The notes beneath the pieces are model-generated. The model made no database searches, was not told the DNA's origin, and saw nothing but the letters and a program-made list of their open reading frames with translations. 64,000 nt of DNA from Ga0077530 sp046293075 (lineage in GTDB: Bacteria; Pseudomonadota; Alphaproteobacteria; Rhizobiales; Hyphomicrobiaceae), in NCBI GenBank assembly GCA_046293075.1, contig JBKBPL010000003.1:62001-126000 (forward strand), read 5' to 3'. A program made the position numbers and the translations under genes. Shown here in pieces: positions 50,777 through 59,396 of the stretch. Each line of letters starts with the position of its first letter. Within the stretch, counting starts at the first letter, position 1.

Positions 50777-52555
50777 TCAATCGATCTTCTGCGGCCGCAT
50801 GTCTGCCCGGTTGATTCCGGCAATGACCGTCGGCTTCTTCATGGCGTCGCGACGGAAGGGCTCGCCGAGTTCCTGATTGAGAATGACCTCGATGAACGTC
50901 GTGACACCCTTCTTCTGGGCCTCGCAGGATTCCGCGATGGCCGCGGTCAGCTCGGCCTGTGTGCGCGCAACGACGCCCTTGAGCCCGCAGCCCTCCGCGA
51001 CCTTGGCGTAGCTCAGCTCCGGGTGCAGCTCCGTGCCGACGAAATTGTCGTCATACCAGAGCGTCGTGTTGCGCTTCTCCGCCCCCCACTGGTAGTTGCG
51101 GAAGACCACCATCGTGATGCCCGGCCACTCCTTGCGGCCGATGGAGCTCATCTCGCTCATGGAAATGCCGAAGGCGCCGTCGCCGGCGAAGCCGACGACC
51201 GGCGTATCAGGGCAGCCGATCTTGGCGCCGATGATTGCCGGGAAGCCATAGCCGCACGGCCCGAAGAGACCGGGGGCCAGATACTTCCGCCCCTGCTCGA
51301 AAGTCGGATAGGCATTGCCGATGGCGCAGTTGTTGCCGATGTCGGTCGAAATGATCGCATCCTTCGGCAGGCCGGCCTGGATGGCCCGCCAGGCCTGGCG
51401 CGGCGACATCCGGTTCGGATCACGCTTTCGCGCACGCTCGTTCCACGTCGTGCCGGGATCGTCGTCCTCATGATCCATGCCGGAAAGGGTCTGCAGCCAC
51501 GCCGACTTCGTCTGGTGGATGAGGGCCTTCCTGGCATCACGTCCGGCATTGCCGGCCGTCGGCGAGAGCTTGGCCAGGATCTGGCGCGCGACGAGCTTGG
51601 CGTCACCGACGATGCCGACCGCAATCGGCTTGGTGAGGCCGATACGGTCCGGATTGATGTCCACCTGGATGATCTTCGCCTCTTTCGGCCAGTAGTCGAT
51701 GCCGTAGCCTGGAAGCGTCGAGAAGGGATTGAGGCGCGTGCCGAGTGCGAGGACGACATCCGCCTTTGCAATCAGCTCCATGGCCGCCTTGGAGCCGTTG
51801 TAGCCAAGCGGCCCCACGGCCAGCGGATGGCTTCCGGGGAAGCTGTCGTTGTGCTGGTAGCCGCTGCAAACGGGTGCGTCGAGGCGCTCGGCGAGCGCCT
51901 TGCACTCGGGAATGGCGCCGCCAATCACGACGCCGGCGCCGGAGAGAATCACAGGGAACGTCGCCTCGGAAAGGAGCCTCGCGGCTTCGGCGATGGCCGC
52001 CGCACCGCCCGCGGGCCGCTCGAACTCGACGAGCGCAGGGAGGTTGATGTCGATGATCTGGGTCCAGTAGTCGCGCGGCACGTTGATCTGTGCCGGAGCC
52101 GAGAGCCGCTTGGCCTTGAGGATCACCCGGTTCAGCACTTCCGCGATGCGGGAGGGATCGCGCACCTCCTCCTGGTAGCAGACCATGTCGCGAAAGAGCG
52201 CCATCTGCTCCACTTCCTGGAAGCCGCCCTGGCCGATGGTCTTGTTCGCGGCCTGCGGCGTCACCAGCAGCATGGGCGTGTGGTTCCAGTAGGCCGTCTT
52301 GACCGGGGTCACGAAGTTCGTGATCCCCGGGCCGTTCTGCGCGACGCACATGGCGATCTTGCCGGTTGCGCGGGTGTAGCCGTCGCACATGAAGCCGCCG
52401 TTCATCTCGTTGGCGACGTCCCAGAAGGTGATCCCGGCTTTCGGGAAGAGGTCGGAGATCGGCATGAATGCCGAGCCGATGATGCCGAAGGCGTGTTCGA
52501 TGCCGTGCATCTGGAGCACCTTCACGAAGGCCTCCTCGGTCGTCATCTTGGTCAT
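50777..52555 (-). CDS. xsc: Sulfoacetaldehyde acetyltransferase
   Basis: ThDP-dependent enzyme (592 aa) converting sulfoacetaldehyde and phosphate to acetyl phosphate and sulfite, the desulfonation step of taurine, isethionate and sulfoacetate degradation. Evidence: near-identity to Xsc at TTEEAFVKVLQMHGIEHAFGIIGSAFMPISDLFPKAGITFWD, TPQAANKTIGQGGFQEVEQM and NQELGEPFRRDAMKKPTVIAGI; the ThDP motif is GDGAFGISMSEM. GGGAGG precedes the ATG at 52555; ATG 52546 and GTG 52564 are alternatives. Divergent from the aldehyde dehydrogenase gene. Confidence 0.96.
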   Translation of the reverse strand: MTKMTTEEAFVKVLQMHGIEHAFGIIGSAFMPISDLFPKAGITFWDVANEMNGGFMCDGYTRATGKIAMCVAQNGPGITNFVTPVKTAYWNHTPMLLVTPQAANKTIGQGGFQEVEQMALFRDMVCYQEEVRDPSRIAEVLNRVILKAKRLSAPAQINVPRDYWTQIIDINLPALVEFERPAGGAAAIAEAARLLSEATFPVILSGAGVVIGGAIPECKALAERLDAPVCSGYQHNDSFPGSHPLAVGPLGYNGSKAAMELIAKADVVLALGTRLNPFSTLPGYGIDYWPKEAKIIQVDINPDRIGLTKPIAVGIVGDAKLVARQILAKLSPTAGNAGRDARKALIHQTKSAWLQTLSGMDHEDDDPGTTWNERARKRDPNRMSPRQAWRAIQAGLPKDAIISTDIGNNCAIGNAYPTFEQGRKYLAPGLFGPCGYGFPAIIGAKIGCPDTPVVGFAGDGAFGISMSEMSSIGRKEWPGITMVVFRNYQWGAEKRNTTLWYDDNFVGTELHPELSYAKVAEGCGLKGVVARTQAELTAAIAESCEAQKKGVTTFIEVILNQELGEPFRRDAMKKPTVIAGINRADMRPQKID

Positions 52556-52765
52556 GGGCCGCACCTCCCTTGCTCACTTCGTGCCCGCGCGGGCGATCGA
52601 CTATCTAGGCGGACGTCCGGCCGGGTGCGCAAGCTGCGGGTTGCGCAGTGCAGCGTCTCATTCACCAGGACGTTTCGTCTCGCGGTTTGACATGCCGGCG
52701 CACAGCCTGTCAATTGATCGGCGAATAGGCGAAAAGAGAACCGCCACGCAGCCCGCGAGGACGCC

Positions 52766-54205
52766 ATGCAGGATACGCCCGCCCGCAAATCCGCCGAGAC
52801 CTTGGCCGTCGACCATGTGCCCGACCTCATCAGCCGGGCCCGCTCCGCCATGGCCGCATTCGCCGCCGAGATCGCGCGGGAGGGCCAGCCCCGCATCGAC
52901 GAGGCCGTGACCGCGCTCGCCTGGTCGCTCTACAAGCCAGAAACAGCGCGGCGGCTTGCCGAGATCGCAGTCCAGGTGACCGGGATCGGCAATGTCGAGA
53001 GCAAGGTCATCAAGAACCAGCGCAAGACCTTCGGCACGCTGCGCGATCTTCTGCGCGCGAAGTCCACCGGCATCATCGAGGAACTCCCCGAGAAGGGTAT
53101 CGTGAAGTGGGCGAAGCCGGTCGGCGTCGTCGCCGCCATCACGCCGTCGACGAATCCCCAGGCGACGCCCGTCAACAAGGCCATGATGGCCGTCAAGGGC
53201 GGCAATGCGATCATCGTTGCGCCACCTCCGGCGGCCTGGGCCGCGACGCAGCCAGCCGTGTCAGGGATGCGCGCGGAGCTCGCCCGCATCGGGCTTCCGG
53301 CCGACCTCGTGCAGATGCTGCCGAGCCCGGTCACGCGCGAGATGACAACGCGGCTCATGGAAATGTCGGACCTGGTCGTCGCGACAGGCAGCCAGGCCAA
53401 TGTCAAAGCGGCCTATAAATCGGGAAAGCCGGCATTGGGCGTCGGTCTTGGCAACGCGCCGGTCATCATCGATTCGAGCGCCGATCTCGATCAGGCCGCA
53501 GACCTCATCATGCAGTCCAAGACCTTCGACAATGCGACCTCGTGCTCGTCCGAGAACGCCGTCGTCATTGTCGATGATGTCTACGAGGCGGCGATCAAGG
53601 CGCTCGAGCGGCACGGCGGCTATATGGCCGACAAGGCGGAGCGTGCGCGCATCGTCGATCGGCTGTGGATCGACGGCAAGCTCAACCGCGCCGTCATCGC
53701 GCAGGGACCGGAGCGGCTCGTTGAGGTCTTCGAGCTCTCGAGCCGGGCGCGGGGCTGCAAATTCGTGATGGCGGAAGAGACCGGCATCGGCAAGGCGCAC
53801 CCCCTCTCGGGCGAGAAGCTCTCGCTGGTGCTGACGGTCTATCGGGCGCGGGACTTCGCACACGCCAAGCGGCTGGTGAAGGAGATCCTCGACTATCAGG
53901 GTCGCGGTCATTCCTGCGGCATTCACACCAAGAACATGGACCACGCGCGCGAGCTGGCTGCCGATATTGATGTGGTGCGTGTGCTCGTGAACCAGGCCCA
54001 TACGTTCGGCAATGGCGGCGGCTTCAACAACGCGCTCCCGTTCACGCTGACCATGGGTTGCGGCACCTGGCAGGGCAATGCCTTCTCCGAGAATCTCTCC
54101 TGGCGCAACTTCGTCAATATCACGCATCTCGTGATGACGATCCCCGAGGACAGGCCCTCGGAGGAGGCGCTGTTCGGGCCGTACTGGGCAAAGTGGGGGA
54201 AGTAG
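52766..54205 (+). CDS. Acylating aldehyde dehydrogenase, probable sulfoacetaldehyde dehydrogenase (SauS-like)
   Basis: A 479-residue aldehyde-dehydrogenase superfamily protein of the CoA-acylating type. Catalytic Cys 260 in FDNATSCSSENAVVI; NAD-site segments AKPVGVVAAITPSTNPQATPVNKAMMAVKGGN and AWAATQPAVSGMRAELARIGLP; C-terminal AHTFGNGGGFNNALPFTLTMGCGTWQGNAFSENLSWRNF. Such enzymes link an acyl-CoA and an aldehyde. Divergence with xsc points to sulfoacetyl-CoA reduction to sulfoacetaldehyde (SauS), an inference since generic acetaldehyde dehydrogenases look similar. GGACGCC precedes the ATG at 52766. Confidence 0.85.
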   Translation: MQDTPARKSAETLAVDHVPDLISRARSAMAAFAAEIAREGQPRIDEAVTALAWSLYKPETARRLAEIAVQVTGIGNVESKVIKNQRKTFGTLRDLLRAKSTGIIEELPEKGIVKWAKPVGVVAAITPSTNPQATPVNKAMMAVKGGNAIIVAPPPAAWAATQPAVSGMRAELARIGLPADLVQMLPSPVTREMTTRLMEMSDLVVATGSQANVKAAYKSGKPALGVGLGNAPVIIDSSADLDQAADLIMQSKTFDNATSCSSENAVVIVDDVYEAAIKALERHGGYMADKAERARIVDRLWIDGKLNRAVIAQGPERLVEVFELSSRARGCKFVMAEETGIGKAHPLSGEKLSLVLTVYRARDFAHAKRLVKEILDYQGRGHSCGIHTKNMDHARELAADIDVVRVLVNQAHTFGNGGGFNNALPFTLTMGCGTWQGNAFSENLSWRNFVNITHLVMTIPEDRPSEEALFGPYWAKWGK

Positions 54206-54344
54206 CATCGCGGTGCGCGAGAGGTCCGGCTCTCGCCCGGGACATAAGGTGCCCCGCGCGGAGTCCCGACCGGCTTGCATTCGGCCGGGCTTTCCGCCAT
54301 AAGGTGGCCCTCGGTCGCCCCCGGGCGATCGCTCTCGAATGGAT

Positions 54345-54419
54345 GCGGGTGTAGCTCAGGGGTAGAGCACAACCTTGCCAAGGTTGGGGTCGTGGGTTCG
54401 AATCCCATCGCCCGCTCCA
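54345..54419 (+). tRNA. tRNA-Gly (anticodon GCC)
   Basis: Acceptor GCGGGTG pairs with CGCCCGC (one G-U pair); D arm GCTC/GAGC; anticodon stem CAACC/GGTTG encloses loop TTGCCAA, anticodon GCC (codons GGC and GGT); T arm GTGGG/CCCAT around TTCGAAT; CCA encoded. Typical bacterial glycine tRNA. The 480 nt downstream hold no integrase or repeat of the 3' end, so it is not an obvious integration site. Confidence 0.96.
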
Positions 54420-54898
54420 TCGGAATCCCAAAAAGCGCTGTCAATCAATGGGTTGCGGGATCGCGCCGCGTCGCTGGGCGCGCTTGCCTGCAAATCAGGT
54501 CTGCTGGGCCGCCAACATCGCGCCGGCGCCGCTGAAGGTGACGCGAGGCTCGTCAATATCCAGAAGCATTCTGCCGAGCGGGCGCCCGCCGCGATCGCGA
54601 GCAGGACGACGGCCGGACTGGCGATCGATGCCGTGCGGGTCGCACAGCCCGTGAGCCGCTAAGGGCGAAAAGACGCTGCGCTTGAGGTAACGGACGGCAG
54701 GTGGTCGATCTTTGGGCGTCGCTCAGCGCGAGGCGGCGCACGGACCGTATCATTTGCCCAAGTCTCAGCCGATCTGCCGGGGCTTTGCTCGCCTGCCGCC
54801 CAATAAGCGGGCAAATGCGCAATGAGCTATCGCTTCAATTGCTGCGCGGGCAATTTTAGTATCCTTTGATGTATCCCGCTCGCGCATGAGGAAACCGC
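54420..54898. other. Intergenic stretch after tRNA-Gly
   Basis: About 480 nt before the ATP-grasp gene. Arg/Pro-rich open frames on both strands lack any family match. The final 60 nt are AT-richer (GCAATTTTAGTATCCTTTGATG) and probably hold the promoter of the downstream cluster. Confidence 0.4.
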
Positions 54899-56332
54899 AT
54901 GTCCGCAGCCCCCACCGCCGCATTCTTCGACGAGATGAATGTGCCTGGCGGTGGCGTTCGCGCCGGCTACGAGGTGATCGCAGAGTGGCTGAAGCAGGCC
55001 CCGCGGGAAGTGCTCGTCAACCGCAAGCTCGAAGCCGAGCACTTCTTCCGCCGCATCGGCATCACGTTCAACGTCTATGGCGACAACGAGGGCACCGAGC
55101 GGCTCATACCCTTCGATATCGTACCGCGCGTGCTGACGGCGGCGGAGTGGCAGAAGCTCGCGCGCGGTCTCGAGCAGCGCGTGAAGGCGCTCAATGCCTT
55201 CATCGCCGACAGCTACGGCGACCGCGAGATCGTCGCCGCGGGGATCGTCCCTGAGGAGCTGATCCTGCAGAATCCGGCCTTCCAGCCGGAGATGACGCAC
55301 TTCACGCCGCCGGCTGGCATCCATGTCCACGTCGCCGGGATCGACATCGTCCGCGTCGATGCCGAGACCTTCTATGTGCTCGAGGACAATGCGCGCACGC
55401 CATCGGGCGTCTCCTACATGCTGGAGAACCGCGAGGCGATGATGCGGCTCATGCCGGAGCTGTTCGGTGCGCTCCGCGTCGCGCCGGTGGACAACTATCC
55501 CGATGCGCTGCTCGAGACATTGCGCTCGGTGGCGCCGCGCTCGGCCCCGCGCGATCCGACGGTCGTGCTGCTGACGCCGGGCCCGTTCAATTCGGCCTAC
55601 TACGAGCATTCGTTTCTGGCCGACAAGATGGGTGTGGAGCTGGTCGAAGGCCGCGATCTGCTCGTGCGCGATAACGTCGTGTACATGCGCACAACCGAAG
55701 GGCCGCGCCGCGTCGACGTGATCTACCGGCGGATCGACGACGACTACCTCGATCCGATCGCCTTCAATCCGGGCTCGATGCTCGGCGTGCCAGGGCTCAT
55801 GTCGGCCTACAAGGCTGGCAACGTCACGCTTTCGAATGCCGTTGGGACCGGCGTCGGCGACGACAAGGCCATCTACAGCTACATGCCCGAGATCATCGCG
55901 TTCTATCTCGGCGAGAAGCCCCTCCTAGCCAACGTGCCGACGTATCGCTGCCGCGAGCCGGAGGCGCTCCGCCACGTGCTTTCGCGGCTCCATGAGCTCG
56001 TCGTGAAGGAGGTGAACGGCTCGGGCGGCTACGGGATGCTCGTCGGGCCGCACGCGACCAAGGCCGAGCGCGATGCGTTCGCCGCCAAGCTCAAGGCGCA
56101 TCCGGATGATTTCATTGCCCAGCCGACGCTCGCACTGTCGACCGTGCCGTGCTTCGTCGATTCCGGCCTGGCGCCGCGGCACGTCGACCTGCGCCCCTAT
56201 GTGCTCTGCGGCGCTGAGGGCGTGCGTTGCGTGCCGGGCGGGCTTACCCGTGTCGCGCTCAAGGAAGGCTCGCTGGTCGTGAACTCTTCCCAGGGTGGTG
56301 GCACGAAGGACACCTGGGTGGTGGAGACCTGA
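54899..56332 (+). CDS. Circularly permuted ATP-grasp type 2 protein
   Basis: A 477-residue ATP-grasp ligase homologue of the circularly permuted type 2 family. Characteristic segments: FYVLEDNARTPSGVSYMLENREAMMR, TPGPFNSAYYEHSFLADKMG, LVVKEVNGSGGYGMLVGPHATKAERD and VDLRPYVLCGAEGVRCVPGGLTRVALKEGSLVVNSSQGGGTKDTWVV. Members are predicted to form an amide bond to a peptide or amine. GAGGAAA precedes the ATG. It is followed by alpha-E and transglutaminase genes, a conserved set linked by Iyer and colleagues to peptide metabolism, often with a proteasome-like Anbu gene, absent here. Confidence 0.94.
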   Translation: MSAAPTAAFFDEMNVPGGGVRAGYEVIAEWLKQAPREVLVNRKLEAEHFFRRIGITFNVYGDNEGTERLIPFDIVPRVLTAAEWQKLARGLEQRVKALNAFIADSYGDREIVAAGIVPEELILQNPAFQPEMTHFTPPAGIHVHVAGIDIVRVDAETFYVLEDNARTPSGVSYMLENREAMMRLMPELFGALRVAPVDNYPDALLETLRSVAPRSAPRDPTVVLLTPGPFNSAYYEHSFLADKMGVELVEGRDLLVRDNVVYMRTTEGPRRVDVIYRRIDDDYLDPIAFNPGSMLGVPGLMSAYKAGNVTLSNAVGTGVGDDKAIYSYMPEIIAFYLGEKPLLANVPTYRCREPEALRHVLSRLHELVVKEVNGSGGYGMLVGPHATKAERDAFAAKLKAHPDDFIAQPTLALSTVPCFVDSGLAPRHVDLRPYVLCGAEGVRCVPGGLTRVALKEGSLVVNSSQGGGTKDTWVVET

Positions 56333-56341
56333 GCGCCTGTG

Positions 56342-56500
56342 ATGATGGAGAAGGGCACCAGATCTGACGGCACGGTACCGCGCGCGGCTGTCGGCCTGAC
56401 GCGCACGGGCCGGATCATGGTTCGCGTGTCCCGTTTGATGACGGCGTTGCCTCGGGGCACCGGCATCGAGGTGTGGCAGCCTTCGGCATCGGGGCGCTAG
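56342..56500 (+). CDS. Possible 52-residue ORF between ATP-grasp and alpha-E genes
   Basis: An in-frame reading from ATG at 56342 (MMEKGTRSDGTVPRAAVGLTR) through to TAG at 56498-56500, directly abutting the alpha-E ATG at 56501. It has high third-position GC and an unbroken frame, but no ribosome site is clear and the sequence matches nothing I know. It may simply be an untranslated spacer. Confidence 0.25.
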   Translation: MMEKGTRSDGTVPRAAVGLTRTGRIMVRVSRLMTALPRGTGIEVWQPSASGR

Positions 56501-57445
56501 ATGCTCTCGCGCATGGCGGACAATCTCTACTGGCTCTCGCGCTACACCGAGCGCGCGGAGAACCTGGCACGCATCCTTCACGTGGCACAGCGCCTCGCCG
56601 CACTGCCCTCGGCCTATGCCGGCGCCTCCAATGAGTGGGAGTCGGCGATCGCCACCGCCGCCTGCGCGGATGAGTTCAAGAAGCTCTATCCGGACGGCGC
56701 GACCCGCGAGAACGTGATCCGCTACATCGTCGATTCACCGGTCAATCCGAGCTCGATCAAGGCATGCATCGAGACGGCACGCGCCAATGCGCGCGCCGTG
56801 CGCACGGCCATAACGAGCGAGATGTGGGAGATCCTGAACGAGGGCTGGAACGAGATGCGGGGCATCGAGTTCGACGGCATCTCGCAGTCGGCGCTGACGC
56901 AGTTTCTCCAGCGCGTGCAGCAGATGTCGCTGCGCTTCGATGGCGCGGCCTACCGCACCATGCTGCGCTCCGACCAGTACTGGTTCCAGCGGCTCGGCAC
57001 ATTCATTGAGCGGGCCGACAACATGGCGCGCCTGCTCGACGTGAAGTACCATGTGCTGCTCCCGGAGACGGAGCCGGTCGGCGGTGGTCTCGACTACTTC
57101 CAGTGGTCCTCGATCCTGCGCAGCGTCAACGCGCTCACGTCTTATCACTGGGTGTACCGCGAGAACGTGAAGCCCTGGCTCGTCGCGGATTTCCTGATCC
57201 TGAAGCCTGAGCAGCCGCGCTCGCTGATCTCGTGCTACACCGAGCTCAACAACTATCTCGACCAGATTGCCGAAGCCTACGGCCGCCAGGGGCCGGCCCA
57301 GCACATCGTGCGCTCGACGACGGCGCAACTTCAGAATGCCAGCATGGATCAGATCTTCCAGTCAGGACTGCACGAATTTCTCGTCGAGTTCATCGAGGAG
57401 AACAACCGGCTGGGGACCGCGATCACCCAGCAGTATCTGTCATAG
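56501..57445 (+). CDS. Alpha-E domain-containing protein
   Basis: A 314-residue, all-helical protein. It matches the alpha-E family, which accompanies circularly permuted ATP-grasps and transglutaminase genes: MLSRMADNLYWLSRYTERAENLARILHVAQRL at the start, then ENVIRYIVDSPVNPSSIKACIETARANARAVRTAITSEMWEILN, RLGTFIERADNMARLLDVKYHVLLP and a final HEFLVEFIEENNRLGTAITQQYL. The role is unknown; a binding partner of the ligase is suggested. The spacing to the transglutaminase gene is 12 nt. Confidence 0.94.
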   Translation: MLSRMADNLYWLSRYTERAENLARILHVAQRLAALPSAYAGASNEWESAIATAACADEFKKLYPDGATRENVIRYIVDSPVNPSSIKACIETARANARAVRTAITSEMWEILNEGWNEMRGIEFDGISQSALTQFLQRVQQMSLRFDGAAYRTMLRSDQYWFQRLGTFIERADNMARLLDVKYHVLLPETEPVGGGLDYFQWSSILRSVNALTSYHWVYRENVKPWLVADFLILKPEQPRSLISCYTELNNYLDQIAEAYGRQGPAQHIVRSTTAQLQNASMDQIFQSGLHEFLVEFIEENNRLGTAITQQYLS

Positions 57446-57457
57446 CCGGCCGTTCCG

Positions 57458-58282
57458 ATGCGCATCAAAGTCCGGCACGAGACGCGCTACACCTACGACG
57501 AGCCGGCAACGAACGCGCTCCAGCTCCTGCGCATGACGCCGCGCCCGCATGAGGGTCAGTTCGTCCGGCGCTGGCGCGTCACGGTCGATGCGGACGCGCG
57601 CCTCGAGCGCAGTGAGGATGCCTACGGCAACATCACGCACCTCGTCTTTCTCCATGGACCACTCAGCCAGGCGACGATCACGATCGAGGGGGAGGTTGAT
57701 ACGAGCGATATGAGTGGGTTCGTAAGCGGTTCCGTCGAGCGCCAGCCGGCGCGCCTCTTCCTGCGCGAGACCGCGCTCACCCGCCCGTCGCCGTCGCTCA
57801 GGCGCTTCGCGCGCGAGACGGCGGCTGGGCAGGGCGGCGACGCGCTGGCGACGCTACACGCCCTCAATCGGGGGATCAACAATCTCATGGCGTTTGTCAT
57901 CGGCGCGACGAAGGCGGACACCACCGCTGGCGAGGCCTTCGAGGCCAAACAGGGCGTCTGCCAGGACTTCACGCACATTCTGCTCGCGGCGGCCCGCTCG
58001 CTCGGGATGCCTGCACGCTACGTCAGTGGCTACTTTCTCAGGACCGACCGCGTCGACCAGGAGGCCGGCCACGCCTGGGCCGAAATCCACGTCCCGCACC
58101 TCGGCTGGATTGCCTTCGACCCGGCCCATGGCCTGTGTGCGACCGAGCGCCACGTCCGGGTCGCCATCGGCTGTGACGCGCGGGAGGCGGCAGCCGTGCG
58201 CGGCGCGCGTGTGGGCGGCGGCGCGGAGGGCCTCGACGTCGCGCTTCGCGTCGAGCAGGGCCGCGCCATGATCCAGGCGTAG
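57458..58282 (+). CDS. Transglutaminase-like cysteine peptidase family protein
   Basis: A 274-residue transglutaminase-fold protein with an N-terminal beta domain (MRIKVRHETRYTYDEPATNALQLLRMTPR) and the catalytic core. The triad is complete: C168 (EAKQGVCQDFTHI), H205 (EAGHAWAEIHV) and D221 (WIAFDPAHG). The fold suits peptide-bond cleavage or cross-linking. It ends the ATP-grasp/alpha-E/transglutaminase set, with 12 nt from alpha-E. The Anbu-type peptidase common in this arrangement is replaced by a dipeptidase-like gene. Confidence 0.94.
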   Translation: MRIKVRHETRYTYDEPATNALQLLRMTPRPHEGQFVRRWRVTVDADARLERSEDAYGNITHLVFLHGPLSQATITIEGEVDTSDMSGFVSGSVERQPARLFLRETALTRPSPSLRRFARETAAGQGGDALATLHALNRGINNLMAFVIGATKADTTAGEAFEAKQGVCQDFTHILLAAARSLGMPARYVSGYFLRTDRVDQEAGHAWAEIHVPHLGWIAFDPAHGLCATERHVRVAIGCDAREAAAVRGARVGGGAEGLDVALRVEQGRAMIQA

Positions 58283-58357
58283 TGCTGCAGCGTAGCCGGC
58301 GGACCAGGGCGCCCCTATACTCGGCCGATCATTTCAGCGGACCGGAAAGCGCGCGCC

Positions 58358-59365
58358 ATGGACGATCCTCTGCGCCTCCATCGCGAGGCCATCATCATCG
58401 ATGCGACCTGCCCGCTCGCCCGCTCGCGCCGGTACATCGACTGGTGGCGGGAGGGCGGCGCCACGGCGATCGCCCCAACCATCACGGGGATGAGTGGCAA
58501 TGCGCAGAGTGGCCTCAGGGAGATCGGTGCCTGGCACCGATACGTCCGTGAGCGCGACGACTCGCTGATCGTGCGGACGGCCGCCGACATCGAGCGCGCC
58601 AAGGCGGAGGGCAAGCTCGGCCTGATCCTGCACTGCCAGGGCACGGCGATCGTCGAGGACGAGCTCGATTTCCTCGATGCCTACGCGGCCGCAGGCCTGC
58701 GCATGGTCCAGCTCTGCTACAACCGCAGGAATCTGATCGGCGACGGGGCTGCAGAGCGCACGGACAGTGGCCTCAGCCACTTCGGTCTTGCGTTCATCCG
58801 GCGTCTCAACGCCCTGCGGCTCGTCGTCGATTGTGCCCATACTGGTTTGCGCACGACCTTCGAGACGATCGAGGCCTCGGCGGCACCCGTGGTGGTCTCG
58901 CACGCCAATGCCTTTGCCGTGCATCAGAACCGGCGCAACGTGCCCGACGACCTCATTCGCGCCGTTGCCGCATGCGGCGGCATCGTCGGCACGGTCGGCT
59001 TCCCGGCGTTCCTGAGCGGCGAGGGCCAACCATCGCTCGACCGATTCATCGACGACATTGTCTACAAGGCCGAGCTGACCTCGATCGATCACGTCGGGCT
59101 CGGCATCGACTACTACGAGGGCCAGCACGGCGTGGAGAGCGATCCGGTTGCACGCGCACGCTATGAGCAGCGGATCAGGGATGGTCACTGGCGGCGCGAG
59201 GAGTATCCGCCGCCGCCCTACTACTATCCCGCCGGCATCGAGACGCCGCGAACGCTCGCGCGGCTCACGCAGCGCCTTGCCGAGCGGGGATTTGGCGCAG
59301 AGGACATCCGCAAGGTCCTGGGCCTCAACTGGCTGCGCCTTTTCCGAACTGTCTGGGGCAGTTGA
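58358..59365 (+). CDS. M19 dipeptidase family protein with altered metal site
   Basis: A 335-residue TIM-barrel protein of the membrane-dipeptidase (M19) family. Conserved: H161 (VVDCAHTG), H182 (VVVSHANA) and D251 (VGLGIDYYEG). The N-terminal D-G-H-x-D motif is replaced: IDATCPL gives Thr 17 and Pro 19 at the His and Asp positions. The usual bridging Glu appears as Gln 94 (LHCQGT). Only part of the two-metal site is present, so peptide hydrolysis is uncertain. It begins 75 nt after the transglutaminase stop and may belong to the same unit. Confidence 0.82.
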   Translation: MDDPLRLHREAIIIDATCPLARSRRYIDWWREGGATAIAPTITGMSGNAQSGLREIGAWHRYVRERDDSLIVRTAADIERAKAEGKLGLILHCQGTAIVEDELDFLDAYAAAGLRMVQLCYNRRNLIGDGAAERTDSGLSHFGLAFIRRLNALRLVVDCAHTGLRTTFETIEASAAPVVVSHANAFAVHQNRRNVPDDLIRAVAACGGIVGTVGFPAFLSGEGQPSLDRFIDDIVYKAELTSIDHVGLGIDYYEGQHGVESDPVARARYEQRIRDGHWRREEYPPPPYYYPAGIETPRTLARLTQRLAERGFGAEDIRKVLGLNWLRLFRTVWGS

Positions 59366-59396
59366 GCGGGCCGGCGTCGGGCCCGCGAGCCCCGCC

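Noticed and set aside
51023..52690. 555-codon plus-strand frame opposite xsc
   Set aside because: Antisense shadow of xsc; the translated sequence is compositionally biased (His/Arg/Asp repeats) and matches nothing.
54345..54419. tRNA-Gly as a possible integration site
   Set aside because: No integrase, no duplicated tRNA 3' end and no composition shift in the flanking sequence.
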